A DNA stretch of 5,374 bases from Dysgonamonadaceae bacterium (GTDB lineage Bacteria; Bacteroidota; Bacteroidia; Bacteroidales; Azobacteroidaceae), in NCBI GenBank assembly GCA_031276105.1, contig JAISNS010000059.1, positions 1-5,374 on the forward strand, read 5' to 3'. This document shows, piece by piece, positions 1 to 5,374 of the stretch. Position 1 is the stretch's first letter. Every line of letters starts with the position of its first letter. The translations under genes and the position numbers were made by a program. The notes below the pieces were generated by a model. That model did not search any database and was not told where the DNA came from. It worked only from the letters and a program-made list of their open reading frames with translations.

Positions 1-1664
1 GCTTTGTAGAAAACGCCCAAGGATTGGGCAATTTCTGCCGGTTTTTTGTTGTCTTTGAGGTACAAAATCGTCGCTATACCGATCCCTAACACCGCCACAG
101 CAATACTCATTGTGGCAACCAACCAATCAATATGCGTGTCGAACGGGACATTATCGCTACTGACGAAATCGGCAAAGGGAATAAATCCGGAGAAAATAGA
201 AAATGCGCCTAAAATAATCAACGGCAAAGCCATCGACCAAGGCGATTCGTGCGGTTTGTGATGTTCGTCGTATTTTTTATTTCCGTTCCAGAAAATGCAA
301 TAATACAAGCGGAACATGTAAAACGCCGTTAACCCGGCCACAATCCACAGTGTCCAAAAAATCGTCGGATGATGATGGAATGAGGCCGCCAGTATTTCAT
401 CTTTACTGAAAAATCCAGAGAAAGGCCAAATGCCGGCGATTGCCAAACAGGCAACTAAAAATGTGATGTGCGTAACCGGCATAAACTTCCACAAATTGCC
501 CATCCGACTCATCTCGTTACTGTGAACTGCATGGATAACCGAACCGGCACCCAAAAACAACAAGGCTTTGAAAAACGCATGGGTAAATAAATGGAACATG
601 GAAGACATATAGCCCAACCCATCGTGGCCGCCGTATTCCGAAACGCCTAAAGCCACCATCATATAGGCAATTTGGGAAATAGTCGAGAACGCCAAAACCC
701 GCTTAATATCGGTTTGTGTGATCGCTATAATCGCTGCAAATAGAGCGGTAAAGGCTCCGACGAATGCAATCATTTCCAACACGTCGGGCGCAGCAAAGAA
801 ATAGACGGGGAATAAACGGGCAACTAAATATACGCCGGCCACCACCATCGTCGCAGCATGGATCAAAGCCGAAACGGGCGTCGGCCCTTCCATTGCGTCG
901 GGTAGCCAAATGTGTAACGGAAACATGGCCGATTTGCCGGCGCCTCCCATGAAAATAAGCGCCAAAGCCCACGTAGCGATCGATAAACCCATAAATGTTC
1001 CGCCCGCCATCGTTGTTGTCACCAAACTTGCATGTTCGGCCGTTAGCAGGCCAAAATCAAACGTGCCGGTATAATAAGACAGCATTAATATCCCTATCAA
1101 AAATCCCAAATCGGCAAAGCGGGTGACAATAAACGCTTTTTTGGACGCCGATACCGCCGAGGGTTTTGTGTAGTAAAAACCAATCAAGGAATAGGAACTG
1201 ACGCCTACCAATTCCCAAAAAATATACATTTGGAAGATATTCGTAGCAACTACCAGTCCCAACATGGAGAAACTGAACAAGGAAAGGAAAGCGTAATATC
1301 GCTGGAAGCCTTTTTCGCCTTTCATATATCCCAAACTGTAGATATGTACCATCAGCGAAACGGTTGTAATCACGACTAACATCATCACCGAAATGGGGTC
1401 TAAAAGTATTCCCAAGTCGATATGCAGTTTATCGGTCAACCGCAACCATTCGATATTGAGCGGGATTTGTCCGACCCATTCTCCGCCGATTTTACCGATA
1501 CCGAAAAAATATTGGTAAGCCAGCGTATAAGACAAGACGGCGCATAAACCCATCCCCAACGTTCCGATAATGCCGGCAACCGTTGGTTTCATCTTCATCC
1601 CCGCCAATCCCAACAAGAGAAAAAGGAGAAAAGGCGTTGCTATGATTAATAAGCTATATTCCAT
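1..1664 (-). CDS. nuoL: NADH:quinone oxidoreductase (complex I) subunit L, 3' end cut by window
   Basis: Large antiporter-like membrane subunit of complex I, the distal proton-pumping unit of the membrane arm. The reading frame is open from ATG at 1664 to the window edge, giving 554 whole residues. Family members usually exceed 600, so the last transmembrane helices and the lateral helix lie outside. Seen in the translation: hydrophobic helices from residue 3 onward; the N-terminal antiporter motif FWELVGVSSYSLIGF with Glu151; GGAGKSAMFPLHIWLPDAMEG with Lys244; SALIHAATMV with His269; TQTDIKRVLAFSTISQIAYM; HLFTHAFFKALLF with His358, His362 and Lys366; and FFSKDEIL with Lys421. By position these match the channel residues known from E. 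coli NuoL (E144, K229, H254, H334, H338, K342, K399). It starts 12 bases after pdxT with no clear Shine-Dalgarno sequence. nuoM would be expected next, beyond the window. Confidence 0.97.
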   Translation of the reverse strand, partial: MEYSLLIIATPFLLFLLLGLAGMKMKPTVAGIIGTLGMGLCAVLSYTLAYQYFFGIGKIGGEWVGQIPLNIEWLRLTDKLHIDLGILLDPISVMMLVVITTVSLMVHIYSLGYMKGEKGFQRYYAFLSLFSFSMLGLVVATNIFQMYIFWELVGVSSYSLIGFYYTKPSAVSASKKAFIVTRFADLGFLIGILMLSYYTGTFDFGLLTAEHASLVTTTMAGGTFMGLSIATWALALIFMGGAGKSAMFPLHIWLPDAMEGPTPVSALIHAATMVVAGVYLVARLFPVYFFAAPDVLEMIAFVGAFTALFAAIIAITQTDIKRVLAFSTISQIAYMMVALGVSEYGGHDGLGYMSSMFHLFTHAFFKALLFLGAGSVIHAVHSNEMSRMGNLWKFMPVTHITFLVACLAIAGIWPFSGFFSKDEILAASFHHHPTIFWTLWIVAGLTAFYMFRLYYCIFWNGNKKYDEHHKPHESPWSMALPLIILGAFSIFSGFIPFADFVSSDNVPFDTHIDWLVATMSIAVAVLGIGIATILYLKDNKKPAEIAQSLGVFYK

Positions 1665-1676
1665 TTTTTTAATTAT

Positions 1677-2258
1677 TTACTGTTCCGAAAAATTATTGAT
1701 TTTATTAAGAAAGTATTCATGAACACGTGTATCGTCCGTTAATTCCGGATGAAATGCGACGGCAAGAAGATTATCCTGTTCGGCGAAAAGAACTTTACCT
1801 TCATCCGAAAGCAAAACCTTTACATTGTCTCCCACTTTGTTGATATAGGGCGCTCGGATAAATACGGTGTGAAAAGGCTTATCGCCCAAAACGGGAATAG
1901 ACATGTCGGCCTCGAAACTTGCCAGCTGTCGCCCGAAAGCATTCCTCTCCACATAAGTATCCATCAGATTCAAACGGTATTGTTCGCTGTTGTTGATGTG
2001 TTTCGACAGGAGTATCAAGCCTGTACAAACACCTAAAATCGGTAATCCTTTGCGCCCCAATGCAGCGATCGGCTCCAGTAAATCGTAACGAACCAGCAGT
2101 TTGCCAACGGTGGTGCTTTCACCTCCCGGCAATATTAAACCGCTTATCCCGTCCAAATCGTCCGGATTCAGGACATCAACTGTTTCTATGCTTAACCGAC
2201 GCAACAAATTGCGATGTTCCCTGATTGCTCCTTGTAATGCTAAAATTCCGATTTTCAT
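1677..2258 (-). CDS. pdxT: Pyridoxal 5'-phosphate synthase glutaminase subunit PdxT
   Basis: Class I glutamine amidotransferase of 193 residues, the usual length. It hydrolyses glutamine to glutamate and ammonia, which is channelled to PdxS for de novo vitamin B6 synthesis in the cytoplasm. Visible motifs: [10 protein letters not shown] at the N-terminus; the glutamine/oxyanion loop [10 protein letters not shown] (41-50); the nucleophile Cys78 in [10 protein letters not shown]; the family signature [16 protein letters not shown] (103-118); VFIRAPYI (132-139); and the His170/Glu172 pair in AFHPEL. These match the Cys-His-Glu triad of Bacillus subtilis PdxT (C79, H170, E172). The residue after the nucleophile is Thr where Ala is common, a mild variation. 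The start codon lies 4 bases after the pdxS stop and lacks a strong ribosome binding site, which suggests translational coupling. The neighbouring pdxS confirms the pairing. Confidence 0.97.
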   Translation of the reverse strand: MKIGILALQGAIREHRNLLRRLSIETVDVLNPDDLDGISGLILPGGESTTVGKLLVRYDLLEPIAALGRKGLPILGVCTGLILLSKHINNSEQYRLNLMDTYVERNAFGRQLASFEADMSIPVLGDKPFHTVFIRAPYINKVGDNVKVLLSDEGKVLFAEQDNLLAVAFHPELTDDTRVHEYFLNKINNFSEQ

Positions 2259-2262
2259 AATT

Positions 2263-3159
2263 TTACCAGCCCCGACCGGCTATTTTGTCTTTATCGTCCA
2301 TCTGAGCGACACTTTGTCCTCGCATGGCTTCGCCAAGTCCTTTTGACACTTCGGCTATCAACTTGGCGTCTTTATAATGAGCCACAGCTTCAACAATGGC
2401 TTTGGCGCGTTTGGCAGGGTTGTCGGATTTGAAAATTCCGGAACCGACAAACACTCCATCGCAGCCTAACTCCATCATCAGGGCTGCATCGGCAGGAGTT
2501 GCAACTCCTCCGGCAGCAAAATTGACCACCGGCAAACGGCCAAGTCCTTTCACTTGTAATATCAATTCGTAAGGAGCGTCCAATTCTTTGGCTATGGTCA
2601 TCAACTCCATTGGCGTAGCGCCAAGAACACGCTGTATTTCTTCATTCACGCGGCGAATGTGACGAACAGCTTCGACAATATCGCCCGTGCCGGCTTCACC
2701 TTTGGTGCGTATCATCGCCGCTCCTTCACCAATCCGACGAAGAGCTTCGCCAAGATTACGCGCACCGCATACAAACGGAACTTTGAAATCGGATTTCAGA
2801 ATATGGTAAACATCGTCCGCAGGAGTTAATACTTCGCTTTCATCTATGAAATCAATCGCTAATGCTTCGAGTATCCGCGCTTCAATGATATGACCAATCC
2901 GCGCTTTTGCCATAACCGGTATTGATACGGCCTGTTGAATCCCAATAATCATTTCTGGGTCAGACATACGCGCCACTCCACCTTGTGCGCGAATATCTGA
3001 CGGAACACGTTCCAACGCCATTACAGCTACGGCGCCCGCTTCTTCGGCAATTTTCGCCTGTTCGGGATTGACAACATCCATGATGACCCCGCCCTTTAAC
3101 ATTTCTGCGAGTCCTGTTTTTACGGCAAATGTTCCTGTTTTTTTGTTTATTTCAGACAT
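2263..3159 (-). CDS. pdxS: Pyridoxal 5'-phosphate synthase lyase subunit PdxS
   Basis: Synthase subunit of 298 residues (Bacillus subtilis PdxS is about 294) with a TIM-barrel fold. It condenses ribose 5-phosphate (or ribulose 5-phosphate), glyceraldehyde 3-phosphate and ammonia from PdxT into pyridoxal 5'-phosphate. The family forms a dodecamer decorated by PdxT. Seen here: [20 protein letters not shown] with Asp28; [11 protein letters not shown] with the Schiff-base Lys85; [41 protein letters not shown] with the second catalytic Lys153; and the phosphate-binding stretches [19 protein letters not shown] and GVFVGSGIF. Lys85 and Lys153 correspond to K81 and K149 of the B. subtilis enzyme, shifted by four. 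The gene is complete and near full family length at both ends. It begins 5 bases after the nuoK stop, behind an AAAGGA ribosome binding site inside nuoK, and is followed by pdxT after 4 bases. Confidence 0.98.
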   Translation of the reverse strand: MSEINKKTGTFAVKTGLAEMLKGGVIMDVVNPEQAKIAEEAGAVAVMALERVPSDIRAQGGVARMSDPEMIIGIQQAVSIPVMAKARIGHIIEARILEALAIDFIDESEVLTPADDVYHILKSDFKVPFVCGARNLGEALRRIGEGAAMIRTKGEAGTGDIVEAVRHIRRVNEEIQRVLGATPMELMTIAKELDAPYELILQVKGLGRLPVVNFAAGGVATPADAALMMELGCDGVFVGSGIFKSDNPAKRAKAIVEAVAHYKDAKLIAEVSKGLGEAMRGQSVAQMDDKDKIAGRGW

Positions 3160-3164
3160 ATTTT

Positions 3165-3473
3165 TTATCCTTTCATTTTGTTTATATTCTTAATATCAAT
3201 GTCTCCAAAGTTGCGGTAGGCATTGATGATGATAGCCAGCGCTATGGCCGTTTCGGCAGCGGTGATGGCAATGCCGAAGACTGTGAAAAACATTCCTTCT
3301 AATTGTCCGGGGAATAAATAGCGATTGAAAACCGCAAAATTGATTTCCACCGCATTCAATACTAATTCCAAAGATATCAGGATAGCTATCATGTTTTTCC
3401 GTGTGATGAAACCGTAAATCCCAATGAAAAACATCAATGTACTGATAATCAAATAATATTCTATTGTTATCAT
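3165..3473 (-). CDS. nuoK: NADH:quinone oxidoreductase (complex I) subunit K
   Basis: Small complex I membrane subunit (related to MrpC and mitochondrial ND4L) that supplies conserved carboxylates to the proton path between the quinone site and the antiporter-like subunits. Its 102 residues are the normal size. Three hydrophobic helices are visible at about residues 6-23, 28-50 and 60-84. Glu36 in [13 protein letters not shown] and Glu74 in [12 protein letters not shown] correspond to the essential E36 and E72 of E. coli NuoK. The first residues ([13 protein letters not shown]) and the loop [13 protein letters not shown] are also typical. The ATG lies 15 bases after the stop of the 59-residue gene that separates it from nuoJ; normally nuoK follows nuoJ directly. 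The tail after about residue 86 is short and polar, and its last two codons carry the pdxS ribosome binding site. Confidence 0.97.
   Translation of the reverse strand: MITIEYYLIISTLMFFIGIYGFITRKNMIAILISLELVLNAVEINFAVFNRYLFPGQLEGMFFTVFGIAITAAETAIALAIIINAYRNFGDIDIKNINKMKG
3168..3173 (-). promoter_or_regulatory. Ribosome binding site of pdxS inside the nuoK 3' end
   Basis: On the minus strand these bases read AAAGGA, a good Shine-Dalgarno core, 8 bases before the pdxS ATG. They are also the last two sense codons of nuoK (Lys101, Gly102). This is the clearest ribosome binding site among the junctions in the window. It supports the chosen pdxS start and suggests that pdxS translation is tied to nuoK translation. 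Confidence 0.7.
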
Positions 3474-3488
3474 AACTAAATTTTTACA

Positions 3489-3668
3489 TTAACAATTGAT
3501 GAAGATTTTACGTGTCGACTCCCAAGCTTTTTGACGAGCTATGGCATTCTCTTTCAGTATTCTTTTTACATCTTCATTCAATTCATTCAATTCTTTTTTT
3601 ATATCAATAAGTTCAATTTTATCCGGATTTTTGTCTAAATAAACTTGAAATTCATTTTTCTTCTCCAT
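3489..3668 (-). CDS. Small charged, probably helical protein of unknown function (59 residues)
   Basis: I do not recognise this protein. It starts with ATG at 3668 (MEKKNEFQVYLDKNPDKIE) and ends with a TAA at 3489. It is very rich in Lys, Glu, Asn and Ile/Leu. Residues 17-50 (from KIELIDIKKELNELNEDVKR onward) have leucines and isoleucines spaced to suggest an amphipathic or coiled-coil helix, followed by ARQKAWESTRKIFINC. There is no signal peptide or membrane segment. It begins 12 bases after the stop of the 491-residue peptidase-like gene and ends 15 bases before nuoK, so it fits the transcript without overlap and could be a partner of the upstream protein. No strong Shine-Dalgarno sequence precedes it; the upstream bases read ATAATTACC. 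Being a snug open frame in a tight gene run is the main evidence that it is real. The function is unknown. Confidence 0.72.
   Translation of the reverse strand: MEKKNEFQVYLDKNPDKIELIDIKKELNELNEDVKRILKENAIARQKAWESTRKIFINC
3573..3590. repeat. Two perfect 9-base tandem units inside the small gene
   Basis: The plus-strand unit TTCATTCAA occurs twice in direct succession. On the coding strand it produces the repeated Glu-Leu-Asn in the helical part of the 59-residue protein (KKELNELNED). It is in frame, so it lengthens the helix without breaking the gene. It is probably a small slippage duplication. Confidence 0.6.
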
Positions 3669-3680
3669 AATGGTAATTAT

Positions 3681-5156
3681 TTAATTGTAAGAAATTAAGT
3701 TTTTATCGAAAGCATTAAAGCAAAACGACGTGTTGGATGACATTTTTTTCAATTTATCTTCCCCTCTAAGATAGGTATATACATCTTGTTTATAGTAAGC
3801 AAGAATGAATGAAGCAAGATATTCATGGGCTTTTCCGGTTGCATCCAACAAAATGCCGCCAATAATTTTATTTTTTTTCAAATTCTCAACGGTTGAAATT
3901 TCCATAATCCAGATAAACTTAGGTAAATTTTCATGCAAAATTAAATCTTTAAATTGAATATCCATGTCCGGATTCGTAAGAATGTAGTTTTTATAGGATC
4001 GATTGGAAACTAAAAACGTTTTTATAATAGATTTTTCATCAATATTCAAAATTTTTAACGCAATGCCATTAGCTATATCCATCGCGTCTTTGGCTTCCAA
4101 ATAAATTTTATGGTATAAGGGAACTATAAAATGGGTAATTTCGCAGGAATCCCAGTCAGCCAAATTATAATGAGTGGTTGGTTGAGAAAATTTTGCCTTT
4201 TGGTAAGGCGCCATATTGTCGTCAATGAATACAAACTCTTCAATATTGTTATTCCATTCATATAGAAATTTTTTATCAAATTGAGTAGAAACTAAAGTTT
4301 CGTAATGAGCGCTATTCCAATCGGCACGACCGATACACAGCAAAACATGATGTATATTTTTTCCATTTGATATTGCCGCCACAACAGGTATGCCGCTTTC
4401 AATATAACAAGTAAAAGTTTTCCGGAAATCAGCTTCTTCTTTTAAATAAACGATTGTTCCAAATCCTTGTTTTTTCAGGATATACGAAATGTCTTCATAA
4501 ATTAATCCATGCGATGGAACTTGGCGGATATGAGAGCGGTTTTCAAGCGTTTGTAGGATTTTTGAAGGTAAAATAGGTTTATATTCAGGATATTTATTCC
4601 CAAAGTATTCCATTAAAGACCAAACAGTTGTTTCGGCGCAAGTCATTGTTTCCGTATCTTGTGATGAATGAGGAAAACCGGTAACAAATAATTCAAGTCC
4701 AAAAATAGACGAACAAACAGTTGTCGAACAGACTTTTATGTTATTATTAATTAAAGCGTTCGGAGATATTACATTTCTACCGACCGGATTATTCAAGGTT
4801 GGTCTTACAACGATGAATCCTAAATATTGACCGGCAATTTTTGTTAAATCCTTCACATCGTATAGATGCTGGGGTTGCATATTTTCTATATCAAAGAGAG
4901 AAAGACGGATACATTCTCGTCCCGGCAATTTAAATTTGGTAGAATAATAGCAATAATAACTATCTCGATACACTTTGTCTATGTATTCCGTTTCAACTAT
5001 TAATGAAATATTTTCCCTAAAATCTTTCAGAAATTCACTAAGTTTGTCTGAAATAACATCAGCTTCAGAATCCGAGATTCCAAAACTTGACTTAAATACG
5101 CAACTTATCGTTTTATATTGAAGACACTCCTTTATAGTAAGAAAATATATTTGCAT
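3681..5156 (-). CDS. Putative papain/C39-like cysteine peptidase-fold protein of unknown substrate
   Basis: I place the start at ATG 5156, giving 491 residues, preceded by a weak GGATAAAAAGAT; a TTG at 5174 would add six residues. Reading from the ATG: a polar, probably helical N-terminal part (1-60); a segment with GFIVVRPTLNNPVGRNVISP (about 113-132); then the likely catalytic module. That module has Gln166 and Cys173 in FPHSSQDTETMTCAETTVW, continuing SLMEYFGNKYPEYKP; a His pair (269/270) in GKNIHHVLLCIG; and an acidic pair in FVFIDDNMAPY (312/313). The order Gln, Cys, His, Asp and the CAETTVWSLMEYFG helix resemble papain-like and C39-like thiol enzymes. Next come THFIVPLYHKIYLEAKDA (about 341-358) and a C-terminal region (about 370-491) I cannot assign. 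There is no signal peptide, membrane helix or ABC-transporter part, so it is probably cytoplasmic. It sits between nuoJ and nuoK and is visibly AT-rich (for example 14 G+C in 4021-4080). The fold is inferred from motifs; the substrate is unknown. Confidence 0.8.
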   Translation of the reverse strand: MQIYFLTIKECLQYKTISCVFKSSFGISDSEADVISDKLSEFLKDFRENISLIVETEYIDKVYRDSYYCYYSTKFKLPGRECIRLSLFDIENMQPQHLYDVKDLTKIAGQYLGFIVVRPTLNNPVGRNVISPNALINNNIKVCSTTVCSSIFGLELFVTGFPHSSQDTETMTCAETTVWSLMEYFGNKYPEYKPILPSKILQTLENRSHIRQVPSHGLIYEDISYILKKQGFGTIVYLKEEADFRKTFTCYIESGIPVVAAISNGKNIHHVLLCIGRADWNSAHYETLVSTQFDKKFLYEWNNNIEEFVFIDDNMAPYQKAKFSQPTTHYNLADWDSCEITHFIVPLYHKIYLEAKDAMDIANGIALKILNIDEKSIIKTFLVSNRSYKNYILTNPDMDIQFKDLILHENLPKFIWIMEISTVENLKKNKIIGGILLDATGKAHEYLASFILAYYKQDVYTYLRGEDKLKKMSSNTSFCFNAFDKNLISYN

Positions 5157-5182
5157 TAATATCTTTTTATCCAAATGCTATT

Positions 5183-5374
5183 TTATCTTTTTCTTGCAAT
5201 TAAAATTCCACCGATAATTGCCGCAAGCAGCAAGATGCTCAACACTTCAAACGGCAACAAGTATTGGTATTTTTCCGTTCCCATTAAAGTTTCTCCTATC
5301 AGTTTCATGTCAATCTCATGGTCGCCTTCCATGCTGGTATTGTCCGAATACACAAAGCGATGTTTCAATAAGGC
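5183..5374 (-). CDS. nuoJ: NADH:quinone oxidoreductase (complex I) subunit J, C-terminal part only
   Basis: Only the last 63 residues are present; the gene enters from the high-coordinate edge, with the first whole codon there reading Ala. NuoJ is a membrane-arm subunit next to NuoK and NuoA that takes part in coupling quinone reduction to proton pumping. The diagnostic part is the final hydrophobic helix, LPFEVLSILLLAAIIGGILIARKR, which has the family's LPFE...LLL.A..G....AR ending. The polar loop before it (YSDNTSMEGDHEIDMKLIGETLMG) is of the length and place expected between the last two helices. A TTG within the fragment at 5368 is not the real start, because the frame continues upstream out of the window. 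The stop is TAA at 5183. The expected next gene, nuoK, is displaced by the two-gene cassette. Confidence 0.93.
   Translation of the reverse strand, partial: ALLKHRFVYSDNTSMEGDHEIDMKLIGETLMGTEKYQYLLPFEVLSILLLAAIIGGILIARKR

Noticed and set aside
46..261. Plus-strand open frame of 71 codons
   Set aside because: It is antisense to the conserved nuoL frame, has no ribosome binding site, and its composition mirrors the codons of the opposite strand.
703..972. Minus-strand open frame of 89 codons and a plus-strand frame of 62 codons at 764-952
   Set aside because: Both lie out of frame inside nuoL, whose frame is continuous here and encodes the conserved Lys244 and DIKRVLAFS regions; they are shadows.
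1749..2346. Plus-strand open frames of 95 and 81 codons opposite pdxT and pdxS
   Set aside because: Antisense to two well-supported enzymes with intact catalytic motifs; no recognisable protein features.
3369..3376. TATCTTTG on the minus strand, matching the Bacteroidota -7 promoter pattern TAnnTTTG
   Set aside because: It lies inside nuoK, has no TTTG element at the expected distance upstream, and a match this short is expected by chance.
3681..5156. Reading the cassette enzyme as a bacteriocin-exporter C39 peptidase
   Set aside because: It lacks the ABC-transporter membrane and ATPase domains, and no double-glycine leader peptide is nearby; only the general thiol-enzyme signature is shared.
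3474..5182. Search for mobile-element ends (inverted or direct repeats, attachment sites) flanking the two-gene cassette
   Set aside because: Comparing the nuoJ-side and nuoK-side junctions by eye, only trivial matches such as TTAATG are shared; no integrase, transposase or tRNA is present.
5160..5190. ATAGCATTTG-like stretch before the cassette as a possible own promoter
   Set aside because: The spacing does not fit TAnnTTTG and I see no partner element in the nuoJ end.

Overview
The window is the interior of a single minus-strand gene run, read from high to low coordinates. It is a piece of a respiratory complex I (nuo) operon: end of nuoJ, nuoK and most of nuoL. Two pairs of non-nuo genes sit at successive gene boundaries inside it. 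Every gene points the same way, the gaps are only 4 to 26 bases, and no terminator or convincing promoter is visible, so one long transcript is the simplest reading. The mix of AT-rich, mostly SD-poor start regions and the style of the NuoL and NuoJ proteins suggests a member of the Bacteroidota, probably Bacteroidales. That assignment is an inference from sequence resemblance, not a measured placement.

Layout in transcription order: (1) nuoJ, C-terminal 63 residues only, running off the high-coordinate edge (5183-5374). (2) An AT-rich two-gene cassette between nuoJ and nuoK. It holds a protein of about 491 residues with a papain/C39-like Gln-Cys-His-Asp signature (3681-5156) and a 59-residue, highly charged, probably helical protein (3489-3668). 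(3) nuoK, complete, 102 residues (3165-3473). (4) pdxS (2263-3159) and pdxT (1677-2258), the two subunits of the ribose-5-phosphate-dependent pyridoxal 5'-phosphate synthase, between nuoK and nuoL. (5) nuoL, first 554 residues, running off the low-coordinate edge (1-1664).

NuoJ, NuoK and NuoL are membrane-arm subunits of the proton-pumping NADH:quinone oxidoreductase family. The key charged residues of NuoK and NuoL are intact, so the complex looks functional. PdxT releases ammonia from glutamine and passes it to PdxS, which builds PLP; all catalytic residues of both are present. The ribosome binding site of pdxS is written in the last two codons of nuoK, which argues that this arrangement is settled.

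The least explained part is the cassette at 3489-5156. It has no evident role in complex I, is visibly richer in A and T than its neighbours, and encodes a putative cytoplasmic cysteine peptidase-like enzyme of unknown substrate followed by a small possible partner. There is no gene-free stretch longer than 26 bases, and I see no RNA gene, CRISPR array or insertion sequence.
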